Numbered from the stretch's first letter, positions 7,806 through 16,291 are shown. The stretch is DNA of 39,004 bases from Elusimicrobia bacterium GWA2_69_24 (GCA_001799695.1 MGTY01000048.1:4460-43463), one strand, 5' to 3'. The notes: a model not told the origin generated them from the sequence alone. Program-made: numbers and translations.

Positions 7806-8087
7806 TCAGACGGCCAGGCGAGGCGGGTGGAAGATGGATCGCGGCAGCAGGAGGACGTAGACCGGATCCTCGCGGGGGACGCAGGCCGTCAGCCGCAGAT
7901 CTACGGGGGCCGAAGCGGGGTCCTGGGGCGGAAGGCGGGTTCCGCAGGAGCATGCGCCGCAGACGGGCGCGCAGGCATCCTGGGAATCATGACATCCCGC
8001 CGTCCCCGCGAGGACGTCGAACAGGAACAGACCCAAGACGAGTCCGCAGGAGAGACTTAGGGCTCTCCGCCCCGCCCGACGGGCCAT
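7806..8087 (-). CDS. Small Cys-rich exported protein of metal-efflux cluster
   Basis: 93 residues, starting 1 nt after the previous stop, so translation is probably coupled. It has an N-terminal signal-like helix (about 8-30, SLSCGLVLGLFLFDVLAG), a dense Cys/His patch (AGCHDSQDACAPVCGACSCG), and a Pro-rich tail ending RSIFHPPRLAV. Small proteins of this design commonly precede RND metal pump genes. The Cys/His patch suggests periplasmic metal binding, which is inference. A similar protein at 16342-16704 heads the other half of the cluster. No established function. Confidence 0.6.
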   Translation of the reverse strand: MARRAGRRALSLSCGLVLGLFLFDVLAGTAGCHDSQDACAPVCGACSCGTRLPPQDPASAPVDLRLTACVPREDPVYVLLLPRSIFHPPRLAV

Positions 8088-8088
8088 C

Positions 8089-8529
8089 CTACTTGGCGGG
8101 CTCCAGGTTCATCCCGCACTTGGGACAGCGGCCGTCCTTGGTGTTGGGCCCCTTGTAGCAGCCCATGGAGCAGACATAGACCTTGGACTCCTGAGACCCT
8201 GGAGCGGCTTTTTGGCCGCAATGCACGCAGCCCGCCTTGCCGCGGCCCAGGCCCATGTGCGCCGCCGCGATCTGGATCATCTTCACGGCCTCGGGATCCT
8301 TGGCCGTGATGGTGATCACCACCCCGTCCTTCGTCTTGTCCACCTTGACCTGGGCGCCCTCCACGTCGGCCGGGCACGGCATCTCCATCTTGCCGGCAGG
8401 CATGGACGACCCATGTCGCCCCTCATGTCCCGGAGCATCCGAAGCCCGCATGGGTCCGGTGAAGAACACAGCCGCACCTCCCGCTACGAACGCCGCCGAC
8501 AGAACCCGCATCTTCATCGTCATCTTCAT
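8089..8529 (-). CDS. Periplasmic heavy-metal-binding-domain protein
   Basis: 146 residues. A GGAGGAGG tract directly precedes the start, which has four alternating ATG codons (MKMTMKMRV), so 8529 or 8523 could be used. A signal peptide covers about 1-29. A middle domain (about 52-90) has alternating hydrophobic residues and ends near MIQIAAAHMG. Then comes CVHC (near 101), and the C-terminus carries a heavy-metal-binding domain with GPNTKDGRCPKCGMNL. That domain is a short Cys/Met treble-clef-like module found in Cu/Ag and Co/Zn/Cd efflux proteins. Likely a periplasmic metal chaperone or buffer for the pumps. Follows the haem-protein gene by 13 nt. Confidence 0.75.
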   Translation of the reverse strand: MKMTMKMRVLSAAFVAGGAAVFFTGPMRASDAPGHEGRHGSSMPAGKMEMPCPADVEGAQVKVDKTKDGVVITITAKDPEAVKMIQIAAAHMGLGRGKAGCVHCGQKAAPGSQESKVYVCSMGCYKGPNTKDGRCPKCGMNLEPAK

Positions 8530-8542
8530 CGCCTCCTCCCCC

Positions 8543-9055
8543 TCACTTCCCCGGCCCCTGAAGGGATTTCCTGCTTTCGTCGATCCAAGCCTGGATGGTC
8601 GAGACCTCCTGCGGCGTCAAGGCCGAGCCGCGATGCGCGATGCGGTAGAGCCAGGGAGGCATGGAGCCGTCCTTCAGCACTGCCGCGATCCCGTTGAACT
8701 GCTCCAGCGGGGTATGCTGCACGCCGAAGGGGAAATCCCGGCTCATATCCAGATGGCGCTTGGCTCCCCGGATATCGGACTCGATGAGCTGCTTGGCCCC
8801 GGGGATGCCGGCGTACCAAGGCAGGGGCTTGCCGCTCCCATGACAATCGAAGCACTTGGCGTAGAAGATGGGCTTCACCTGCCGCAGATACGCCGCGTTG
8901 ATCCCGGCGAGCGCCTGGGCGCCGGTCGAAGCCGGGGCGTCCGCGCCCGCGGGATGGGACTCGCCCTTGTGGGCCAGCGTCGGCGTTTCCAAGACGGCGA
9001 ACGGGAGGAGCGCGCCGGCCGCGATGCCGAGGATCCAAACCATTCCTTTCTTCAT
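8543..9055 (-). CDS. Periplasmic haem-binding (c-type) protein
   Basis: 170 residues from ATG 9055, with GGAGG 8 nt upstream, placed just behind the cusA stop. Signal peptide at about 1-28. One c-type haem site C68-F-D-C71-H72, followed by GSGKPLPWYAGIPG. The C-terminal part has MPPWLYRIAHRGSALTPQE, where the Met may be the axial ligand. This arrangement fits the haem-binding domain family (Haem_bd) of small periplasmic proteins. Its place inside a copper-efflux operon suggests a redox role, for instance keeping copper in one oxidation state, but that is inference. Confidence 0.75.
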   Translation of the reverse strand: MKKGMVWILGIAAGALLPFAVLETPTLAHKGESHPAGADAPASTGAQALAGINAAYLRQVKPIFYAKCFDCHGSGKPLPWYAGIPGAKQLIESDIRGAKRHLDMSRDFPFGVQHTPLEQFNGIAAVLKDGSMPPWLYRIAHRGSALTPQEVSTIQAWIDESRKSLQGPGK

Positions 9056-9068
9056 ATCGCAGTCCTCC

Positions 9069-12000
9069 TTAGTGGGCATGCAGTTCCGGTATCGGCAGCT
9101 TGCCTACGTCCACCGCTCCCTTCTTCATCTCATGATGCCACTTCCAAAGATAGAAAACGGGGGGGTACACCAGGAGTTCCAGGAGGAAACTAGAGAACAG
9201 TCCCCCGATCATGGGCGCGGCGATGCGCTTCATGAGGTCCGCCCCGGTCCCCAGGGACCACATGATGGGCAAGAGCCCCATGAAGGCGCAGGCCACGGTC
9301 ATCAGCTTGGGCCGCACCCTCTTCACCGCGCCGTGCAGCACCGCCTCTTCGAGTTCCGCCTCGCTGCGCATGCGGCCCTGGCGGACCATGTCGTAGTAGG
9401 CCATATCCAGGTAGAGCAGCATGAACACCCCCGTCTCCGCGTCGAGGCCCATCAGCGCGATCATCCCCACCCAGACCGCGATGGAGACGTTGTAATCGAG
9501 CAGATACAGGAACCATACCGCCCCGATGAGCGAGAACGGCACGGCCAGCATCACGATGCCGGTCTTGGGCCAGGAACCCGTGTTCATGTGGAGCAGGAAC
9601 AGGATGATGAAGAGGGTCAGCGGGATGACGATCTTGAGGCGCTCCTTGACCCGCGCCATGTTCTCGTACTGCCCGCTCCACTGCAGCGCGTAGCCCGCGG
9701 GCAGGCTCAGGGCCGAGGCGACCTGCTTCTTCGCCTCCTCCACGTACCCCCCGATGTCGCGGCCGGCCACGTCCACGTAGACGTAGCCGGCCAAAAGGCC
9801 GTTCTCGTTGCGGATCATGGCCGGACCGAGCTTGAGGCCGATGTCCGCGAGCTCGGCCAGCGGGATGTTGGCCCCGCTCATGGTCGGCACCAGGACGCGC
9901 TTGAGCTTGTCCAGATCGTCGCGCATCTCCCGCGCGTAGCGCACGCTCACCGTGTAGCGTTCGCGCCCTTCCACGGTGGTGGTGATGGGTTCGCCGCCGA
10001 TGGCCGTCATGATGGCCATGTTGGCTTCCTTGATGGTCAAGCCGTAGCGCGCCAACTGGTCGCGCTTGAGCGTGAAATCGACGAAATACCCGCCCGCGGT
10101 GCGCTCCGCGTAGACGCTGCGCGTACCGGGGACGTCGCGCAGCACGCCTTCCATCTCCGTGCCGATGCGTTCGATCTCAGCCAGGTCCGCTCCGAATATC
10201 TTGATGCCGATGGGCGTGCGCACCCCGGTCGTGAGCATGTCGATGCGGGCCTTGATGGGCATGGTCCAGGCGTTGGTCAGGCCCGGGAAACGCATCTGGG
10301 AATCGATCTCCGCCACCAGTTCGTCCCAGGAGATGCGGTCGTACCAGATGTGGCGCAGAGGCTTCTGCAGGAGCTCGGGGAAGCGGGAATACCAGCGGTC
10401 CTTCCGGCGCCACTGCTCGTGCGGCTTCAGGATGACCGTGGTCTCCATCATCGAGAAGGGAGCGGGGTCGGTCGAGGTCTCGGCCCGGCCGGCCTTGCCG
10501 AACACGCGCTCGACCTCGGGGAAGCTCTTGAGGATGACGTCCTGAGCCTGGAGCAGTTTCTGCGCCTCCGTGACCGACAACCCGGGCAGGGTCGTGGGCA
10601 TATACAGGATGGTCCCCTCGTTGAGGGGCGGCATGAACTCCGACCCCAGACGCAGGTAGACCGGGATGGTGGTCAGGACCAGCAGGGCCGCCGCGCCGAT
10701 GGTCTTGTAGGGATGGCGCAGGACGAAGCGGCAGGCGGGCTCATACAGCTTGAAGAGGAGACGGCTCACGGGGTGCTTCTCCTCGGGGTAGTAGTTCCCG
10801 ACCGCGACCTGGTTGGTCAGCCAGCAGAGCCAACCCGGCTTGAACGTAAAGAAGTCCATGCGGGAGAAGAGCATGCGCACGGCGGGATCGAAGGTCACGG
10901 CCAATACCGCGGCGATGGCCATGGCCAGGTTCTTGGTGTAGGCCAGGGGCTTGAACAGACGGCCCTCCTGGTCCACCAAGGTGAAGATGGGCATGAAGGC
11001 CACCGCGATGACGAGCAGCGAGAAGAACACCGCGGGTCCGACCTCCTGCAGGGCCTTGAGCCGTATCTCATGGAAATCGCCCTGGCGGCCGCCCTCGATC
11101 CACAGCTGCAGCTTCTTGTAGGCGTTCTCCACCTCCACGATGGCGCCATCCACCAGGATCCCGATGGAGATGGCGATGCCCGAGATGGACATGATGTTGG
11201 AGGTCAGGCCCATGAAGTACATCGGGATGAAGGTCAAAAACACCGACACGGGGATGGTGACGATGGGGATGATGGCCGTCGGGATGTGCCAGAGGAACAC
11301 GAGGATGACGAGGCTGACGATGATGAGCTCCAGGATCAGCTCTTCTTTGAGCGTGTCGATAGCGCGATGGATCAGATCCGAACGGTCGTAGGTCGTGACC
11401 AACTCGACCCCCTCGGGGAAAGCGGACTCGATCTCCGCGAGCTTGGCCTTGACTCGGGAGATGACGTTGAGCGCGTTCTCCCCGTAGCGCATAACCACGA
11501 TCCCGCCCACCGCGTCGCCTTCCCCGTCCAGGTCCGCGATGCCGCGGCGGATATCCGGGCCGAGCGCGACCCGCGCCACGCTCTTGACCAGGATGGGCGT
11601 GCCTCCTTTCCCCCCTCCCACTACGATGTTCTCGATATCCGCCGGCGATCTCGCGTAGCCGCGGCCGCGGACCATGTATTCCTTTCCCGAGAACTCGACC
11701 AGGCGGCCGCCCACGTCGTTGTTGCCGTCCCGGATGGCCTCCACGACCTTCATGAGCGGGACGCCGTACGCCACCAGCGCGTTGGGGTTCACGCTCACCT
11801 GATACTGCTTCTGGAAGCCTCCGATAGAGGCGACCTCGGCCACTCCCGGCACCGATTGCAGGTAATAGCGCAGATACCAGTCCTGGAAACTCCGCAGGTC
11901 GGCCAGGCTGTGCCGGCCGCTCTTATCCACCAGGGCGTACTGATAGACCCAGCCCACCCCGGTGGCGTCGGGCCCCAGTTCCGTGCGCACTCCCTCCGGG

Positions 12001-12359
12001 AGCTGGGATTGGATCTTGCTGAGGTACTCGAGCACGCGGCTGCGGGCCCAATATACGTCCGTACCGTCCTGGAAGACCACGTAGACGTAGGAATAGCCGA
12101 AATCCGAGAAGCCGCGGATGGCCTTGACCTTGGGAGCGCCGAGCAGGGCCGTGACGATGGGGTAGGTCACCTGGTCCTCGATCACGTCCGGCGAGCGGTC
12201 CCAGCGCGAATAGATGATGACCTGGGTGTCGGAAAGGTCCGGGATGGCGTCCAGACGGGAGTTCCGGATGCAGTAATACGCTCCGGCCATGGCCGCGCCG
12301 GTCAGGATGAGGACGATGAACTTGTTCCGGGCGGACCAGGCGATGAGTTTCTCGATCAT
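9069..12359 (-). CDS. cusA: CusA-type Cu(I)/Ag(I) RND efflux pump
   Basis: 1096 residues. Inner-membrane proton-driven transporter of a tripartite copper/silver exporter. The metal-class region reads AISIGILVDGAIVEVEN (about 396-411), the CusA-like form rather than the DFG form of CzcA. The three methionines that hold Cu(I) in E. coli CusA (M573, M623, M672) have counterparts: M587 in YMPTTLPG, M637 in PFSMMETT and M708 in ARIDMLTTG. The 50-residue spacing between the first two is identical to CusA. N-terminal features SRWDRSPDVIEDQVTYPI and FQDGTDVYWARSRVLEYL are also CusA-like. It follows cusB by 10 nt. Confidence 0.95.
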   Translation of the reverse strand: MIEKLIAWSARNKFIVLILTGAAMAGAYYCIRNSRLDAIPDLSDTQVIIYSRWDRSPDVIEDQVTYPIVTALLGAPKVKAIRGFSDFGYSYVYVVFQDGTDVYWARSRVLEYLSKIQSQLPEGVRTELGPDATGVGWVYQYALVDKSGRHSLADLRSFQDWYLRYYLQSVPGVAEVASIGGFQKQYQVSVNPNALVAYGVPLMKVVEAIRDGNNDVGGRLVEFSGKEYMVRGRGYARSPADIENIVVGGGKGGTPILVKSVARVALGPDIRRGIADLDGEGDAVGGIVVMRYGENALNVISRVKAKLAEIESAFPEGVELVTTYDRSDLIHRAIDTLKEELILELIIVSLVILVFLWHIPTAIIPIVTIPVSVFLTFIPMYFMGLTSNIMSISGIAISIGILVDGAIVEVENAYKKLQLWIEGGRQGDFHEIRLKALQEVGPAVFFSLLVIAVAFMPIFTLVDQEGRLFKPLAYTKNLAMAIAAVLAVTFDPAVRMLFSRMDFFTFKPGWLCWLTNQVAVGNYYPEEKHPVSRLLFKLYEPACRFVLRHPYKTIGAAALLVLTTIPVYLRLGSEFMPPLNEGTILYMPTTLPGLSVTEAQKLLQAQDVILKSFPEVERVFGKAGRAETSTDPAPFSMMETTVILKPHEQWRRKDRWYSRFPELLQKPLRHIWYDRISWDELVAEIDSQMRFPGLTNAWTMPIKARIDMLTTGVRTPIGIKIFGADLAEIERIGTEMEGVLRDVPGTRSVYAERTAGGYFVDFTLKRDQLARYGLTIKEANMAIMTAIGGEPITTTVEGRERYTVSVRYAREMRDDLDKLKRVLVPTMSGANIPLAELADIGLKLGPAMIRNENGLLAGYVYVDVAGRDIGGYVEEAKKQVASALSLPAGYALQWSGQYENMARVKERLKIVIPLTLFIILFLLHMNTGSWPKTGIVMLAVPFSLIGAVWFLYLLDYNVSIAVWVGMIALMGLDAETGVFMLLYLDMAYYDMVRQGRMRSEAELEEAVLHGAVKRVRPKLMTVACAFMGLLPIMWSLGTGADLMKRIAAPMIGGLFSSFLLELLVYPPVFYLWKWHHEMKKGAVDVGKLPIPELHAH

Positions 12360-12369
12360 GGGGTCATCC

Positions 12370-13704
12370 TCAATGCTTGTGTCCCGGTGCGGAGGACTGC
12401 CGCCTCACCCCGCCCGACAGAGCCGCCTTCAGCTTGGATTCGGAATCTATGAGGAAGTTCGCCGTCGTGACCACCTTTTCGCCTTCGGCCGCTCCGGAGA
12501 GTAGTTCGTAGTAGCCCTCGGCCTTCTGCCCCACGCGCAGTTCGCGGGGCTCGATGCGCCCTTCCCCCAGGTCCACGAAGGCGAGTTTGCGCTCGCCGGT
12601 GTCGAGCAAGGCCGACTCGGGCAGGGCCAGCTTGCGTCCCAGGTCCGAGCGGATGGCGGCCTCGACATACATCTCCAGCTTGAACAGTCCCTGGGGGTCC
12701 GGGACCTCGATGCGCACCTTGAGCGAACGCGTCTCCGCCGAGAGGTTGGGATCCACGCTCCGGACCGTCCCCCGGAAGACCTTGCCGGGATACGCCGGAG
12801 TCGTTATCTCCGCGCTCTGACCCGCCCTGACCAAGCCGATCTCGTACTCGTAGATCTGCGCGTAGACCCAGACCGAGCCCCCGCCGCCGCCGATCAGGAG
12901 ATTCGTCGGGGAAGCTTCCTTGGCGCTGGCCGAGATCTGGGCGTCGGTCAGGCCCATCTGGCGCAGGCGCAGCGTCGAGGCCCGGACCAGGGCATCCGCC
13001 CGCTCCAGGGCGTCCGGATAGGGGGAGCCCTTCACCTTCTCGCGCGCCCGGACCGCCTCCTGATACTCCGAGAGGGTATTGTAGAGGTCCGGATCATAGG
13101 CCACCTTGCCGCTGGCGCGGACCGTGATCGCGAGGCCGCGCCGCTGGATCGGCTCCGACTTCATGCCGATCATCTGGCGCCGCTCCTCGCTGAGGACCAG
13201 GGCGGCCTGCCCTGCGACCGGGACCCCGGCCTGCTCCTCGGCGTAGACCGGGATGTAATCCATCCCCATCTCGTCCTTCCTGGCCTCGGGCGAGGTCACC
13301 TCGGGCCGCATGGGATGACGGTAATAGAGGGGCGTGGCGTCCGCGGCCACATCGAACACCTTGGTCCCGCACACGGGGCAGGTCACCGTCTCCCCCGCCT
13401 GGTGCGGCAGTTCCATGACGCAGTCCTTCATCTTGCACTTGTGCAGGATGCAGAGCTTCCCCTTCCCCTCCGCCAAGGCCGTGCCCGCGGCCGCGGGCTC
13501 CTCCATCGGGATGAGCTTCATATTGCAGATGGGACAGTCCCCCGGCCGGTCGGAGACATAGGTCGGATGCATCGGGCAATAGTACTGGGACGCATGCGCG
13601 ACAGGTCCCGACGGGCCTTCGTGTCGGGCACGGTATACGAGCACCCCTCCGACCGCCAGGACGGCAGCCGCGAATGCCAGCAAGAGATAGCGGTTCTTGT
13701 TCAT
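12370..13704 (-). CDS. cusB: CusB-type periplasmic adaptor with three metal motifs
   Basis: 444 residues from ATG 13704, 1 nt after the previous stop, with GGGAG 7 nt upstream. An N-terminal anchor (about 5-24) is followed by a heavy-metal-binding domain YYCPMHP...CPICNMKLIPM (41-67). Next is a Cys-rich segment CILHKCKMKDC...CPVCG (85-113), then a CusB-type segment RHPMRPEV...MGMDYIPVY (129-154). The remainder is the membrane-fusion core: a helical hairpin around ERADALVRAS, a lipoyl/beta-barrel part (VWVYAQIYEYEIGLVRAGQ) and the C-terminal proximal domain. It links CusA to the outer-membrane channel and can pass Cu(I) to the pump. The His-rich end (PGHKH) may add a metal site. Confidence 0.92.
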   Translation of the reverse strand: MNKNRYLLLAFAAAVLAVGGVLVYRARHEGPSGPVAHASQYYCPMHPTYVSDRPGDCPICNMKLIPMEEPAAAGTALAEGKGKLCILHKCKMKDCVMELPHQAGETVTCPVCGTKVFDVAADATPLYYRHPMRPEVTSPEARKDEMGMDYIPVYAEEQAGVPVAGQAALVLSEERRQMIGMKSEPIQRRGLAITVRASGKVAYDPDLYNTLSEYQEAVRAREKVKGSPYPDALERADALVRASTLRLRQMGLTDAQISASAKEASPTNLLIGGGGGSVWVYAQIYEYEIGLVRAGQSAEITTPAYPGKVFRGTVRSVDPNLSAETRSLKVRIEVPDPQGLFKLEMYVEAAIRSDLGRKLALPESALLDTGERKLAFVDLGEGRIEPRELRVGQKAEGYYELLSGAAEGEKVVTTANFLIDSESKLKAALSGGVRRQSSAPGHKH

Positions 13705-13705
13705 G

Positions 13706-15064
13706 TCACAACTCCCTGCCGACGATGCGCTGCAGTTCCGCCAGGCGCGTCTCATACTCGGCCATGGTCTGATAGTACTCCAGCCTGAAGGCCAACAAGG
13801 ACCTCTCCGCGTCCAACAGATCGAGGAAACCGGCCCGGTCCGACTGATACGCCGATTCAGCGACCTTGAGGGACTCCTCCGCCTGCGGCAGGAGCGTGGT
13901 CCGGTACGCCTCCAGCAGGCGCTGGGCGGTCCGAGCCCGGCTCCTGGCCGCCCTGAGTTCAGCCTGTGTGGAGAGCCGCGCCGCGCTGGCTTCCGCCTGA
14001 GCCATGTCCCGTTCCGCCCGCGCTTCCCGCACCATGGCGGCCGGCTTCCAGAACCACAACGGGAAGCTCAGGCCGACCATCGCATCATAAGTCTTCCCCC
14101 GCATCGGATCGCTGCGTCGGCGCCCCTGGAACATCAGTTCGGGCAGGTATTCCGAACGAGCCAGCGACAGCGACCCTTCCGCCCGCTCCGCGGCCAACAG
14201 CGCCTCACGGAGCTCCGGCCGGTCGGACACGGCCGCGGCTTCCAGCGCGTCACCGTCTAAAAGAGCCGCCGCTGGAGCCGGCTCCTGCGGCACTCCCAGA
14301 GCGGCGCGAGCCTCCCGGCCCAGGAGCGCGTTGAGCATCGCCCCGGAGGTCTCGACCTCCTGCTCCATCGTTACGCGCATATTGAGCATCCGGGTCAGTT
14401 CGACCTGGGCTTTCAAGGCATCGGACTGAGCGCCGCGACCGGCGGAAATCTTGGACTCCGCCACCCTGGAGAATCGCCGCATGATCCCGATGCTCTCATC
14501 GTAGATCGAGATCCCCTTCCCAGCCAGGAAGAGCATCGCATAGGCGGTCCGCGCCCTGGCGCCCACTTCGAGGAGTTTGGCGCGGTAGGACTGCTCCAGC
14601 ATGGCGGCGTCCTTGGCCGCGAGCCCATGGCGCAGATGCAGAACCGTCGGGAACGGGAGTTCCTGCGTTATAGTGACCGTTTTCTCTTCCGGCTCGGTCA
14701 CGGCTCTCGACAGGGAAGCCGCGTACATGCCTTCGACGCCCAGGCGGGGCTGAGCCGGGGTCGCGGACTGCACGATGCGCGCCCGGGAGGCCTCCCAGCG
14801 CCTGCGGGCGGCGAGCGCTTCGGGATTATCACGCCGGACCGCCGCCAAGACCTGCTGGAGACTGAGCGTGCCGGTGGATATAGTCTCTGGCTGCTGCGAC
14901 TGCGCCATAGTCGTGAGGAGCAGCGTCAAAAGCAGGGCATTGACGCCTTCGTTGGCCGCTCGCTTCCCATGGAGCCGCCGCCCACGATCCAGACCTGGAA
15001 TATGATTAGGAGGCATATAGTTATCATTCATCATTTCGTGAGAGGATGTCCATTCCGGCGACAT
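13706..15064 (-). CDS. TolC-family outer-membrane efflux channel (CusC-like)
   Basis: About 452 residues. The start is uncertain. ATG 15064 lies 8 nt after the receiver gene stop, with GAG 7 nt upstream; ATGs at 15034, 15031 and 15016 would give a shorter n-region ahead of the signal helix ALLLTLLLTTMAQSQ. The mature part has two TolC repeats with long coiled-coil helices, e.g. TLSLQQVLAAVRRDNPEALAA near the start and LKVAESAYQSDRAGFLDLLD in the second repeat. It forms the outer-membrane duct of the Cus pump, ending 1 nt before cusB. It lacks an obvious lipidation Cys at the signal cleavage site. Confidence 0.85.
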   Translation of the reverse strand: MSPEWTSSHEMMNDNYMPPNHIPGLDRGRRLHGKRAANEGVNALLLTLLLTTMAQSQQPETISTGTLSLQQVLAAVRRDNPEALAARRRWEASRARIVQSATPAQPRLGVEGMYAASLSRAVTEPEEKTVTITQELPFPTVLHLRHGLAAKDAAMLEQSYRAKLLEVGARARTAYAMLFLAGKGISIYDESIGIMRRFSRVAESKISAGRGAQSDALKAQVELTRMLNMRVTMEQEVETSGAMLNALLGREARAALGVPQEPAPAAALLDGDALEAAAVSDRPELREALLAAERAEGSLSLARSEYLPELMFQGRRRSDPMRGKTYDAMVGLSFPLWFWKPAAMVREARAERDMAQAEASAARLSTQAELRAARSRARTAQRLLEAYRTTLLPQAEESLKVAESAYQSDRAGFLDLLDAERSLLAFRLEYYQTMAEYETRLAELQRIVGREL

Positions 15065-15072
15065 ATTCGAGC

Positions 15073-15423
15073 TCACTGACCACATTCGATCACCGCCTGG
15101 AACTGTTCCGGGCGGAAGGGCTTCCCAAGACAAAGAAGGAAACCTTCAGCCCTGGCGCGCTCAAGGTTGTCCGGGAGAGCGGACGACATCACGATCCTGA
15201 CGGCCGGCGCCATTTCCCGGATCCTCCGCGCGACGGAGATGCCGTCCGCCCTCCCGAGGTTGATGTCGCAGATGACTAATCCATGCCCCCCAGACTGGAA
15301 CAGCGCAAGCGCCGATTCTTTCGCATGCGCGACATCCGCGGTCCAACCCAGCCGCTCCAGACAACGCGCCATCAGCAGGGCCACCGATTCGTCGTCGTCG
15401 ACCACCAGGGCGCGATTGATCAT
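15073..15423 (-). CDS. Stand-alone receiver (CheY-like) protein
   Basis: 116 residues, a single receiver domain. The acidic pocket D9/D10, phosphoacceptor D53 (VICDINLG), switch Ser at 80-81 (VMSSA) and Lys101 (GKPF) are all present. There is no output domain and no histidine kinase next to it. It lies inside the copper-efflux cluster between a tiny lipoprotein gene and the outer-membrane channel, so it may relay a metal-stress signal from a kinase elsewhere. It starts 6 nt after the preceding stop. Confidence 0.85.
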   Translation of the reverse strand: MINRALVVDDDESVALLMARCLERLGWTADVAHAKESALALFQSGGHGLVICDINLGRADGISVARRIREMAPAVRIVMSSALPDNLERARAEGFLLCLGKPFRPEQFQAVIECGQ

Positions 15424-15429
15424 CGCGCC

Positions 15430-15570
15430 CTAGTGATGGCTGCGGCCGGAATACTCCGGGTCGCGCGCATCCGGGATCGTCTGCCAATCCGGGCATCCGG
15501 AGAAGGTGATTACCCCCGCCAGCATACAGGCCGCGAGCAGGAGCCGCCGATGCCGCTCATCCCATTCCAT
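15430..15570 (-). CDS. Tiny lipoprotein (46 residues)
   Basis: A short frame starts at ATG 15570, five nt after AGGAGG, and stops at 15430-15432. The product begins MEWDERHRRLLLAACML, with a hydrophobic core and a lipobox ITFSGC whose Cys26 would be lipidated. That leaves a mature peptide of only about 21 residues (CPDWQTIPDARDP... ending RSHH). The strong ribosome site and clean lipobox support a real gene despite its size. Function unknown. The C-terminal His pair and its place in the copper cluster allow a metal-related role. Confidence 0.7.
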   Translation of the reverse strand: MEWDERHRRLLLAACMLAGVITFSGCPDWQTIPDARDPEYSGRSHH

Positions 15571-15651
15571 AAATCCCTCCTATCGCTTTCACGCGGCCGA
15601 TGCGCATTTTCGGGATCGTCCGCATGGGGCTGCGACCGACATGCCCATGGC

Positions 15652-16245
15652 TCATTTCTTCTGAAGATTCATCCCGCATTTCGGGCAGCGGCCATCCTTG
15701 GTCCTCGGCCCCGAGTAATCGCCCATCGGGCACACGTAGACCCCCTCCTGCGCCGCCGCGCCCTTGGCCGCCGGCTGCGCGGCTTTCGCGCCCGCCCCGG
15801 CCTGCGCCTTGGCCTGCGGCTGCAATCGCAGGGTCATGCCGCACTTGGGGCAGCGGCCGTCGGGGGTCTTCGGGCCCGAATAGTCCCGCATCGAGCAGGC
15901 ATAAACCTCCTTCCCCGGCCGGCCGGCCCCCGTCCCGCCCAGCAGCCGGTCTTTCTCCTGATACAACTTGTCCAGCTTCTTTTTCAGACCTGTTTGCTGA
16001 CTCGCGGAGAGGTTCGGCGATTCCAGAGCCACCTCCAACTTGTCGATCTTCTCCTGCAATCGTTCCAGCTTGCGCCGGCGCTCCTTCGCCGCGCTCTGGC
16101 TGTCATCCACGACGGGACCCGGAGACATCATCCCGCCATGCCCTCCATGCCCCTCATGCTGTGCGCGCAGACCGGCCGACGGCGACAGCCAACCCGCGCC
16201 GATGAGAAATGCGGCCGTACCGAGCCATTTCACTGACTTGGACAT
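15652..16245 (-). CDS. Exported protein with two heavy-metal-binding domains
   Basis: 197 residues, with GGGAGGG shortly before the ATG at 16245. Signal peptide at about 1-28, then a His/Gly/Met patch (HEGHGGHGGMM, 30-40), a charged coiled coil (about 52-103), and two near-identical heavy-metal-binding domains at 115-139 and 170-194. The shared core is DGRCPKCGM. An Ala/Gln/Lys-rich linker joins the two. The likely role is to sequester or deliver copper in the periplasm. The repeat pattern also appears at 8089-8529 and, diverged, in CusB. Confidence 0.75.
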   Translation of the reverse strand: MSKSVKWLGTAAFLIGAGWLSPSAGLRAQHEGHGGHGGMMSPGPVVDDSQSAAKERRRKLERLQEKIDKLEVALESPNLSASQQTGLKKKLDKLYQEKDRLLGGTGAGRPGKEVYACSMRDYSGPKTPDGRCPKCGMTLRLQPQAKAQAGAGAKAAQPAAKGAAAQEGVYVCPMGDYSGPRTKDGRCPKCGMNLQKK

Positions 16246-16291
16246 ATACCCTCCCGACTGTTCTTATTCCTTAATATCCTCCACCGGTCGC

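Noticed and set aside
3823-7860. Very long open frame on the plus strand antisense to the CzcA-type pump and its channel
   Set aside because: It has Asp/His/Arg/Gln-rich low-complexity content typical of the antisense frame of GC-rich genes, no domain, and it covers two well-recognised minus-strand genes.
8868-12452. Long plus-strand open frame antisense to cusA
   Set aside because: Same reason: compositionally an antisense shadow of cusA, whose catalytic and metal residues are intact.
13094-13579. Minus-strand frame of 161 residues within cusB
   Set aside because: A frame shadow inside cusB, with no start site and no domain.
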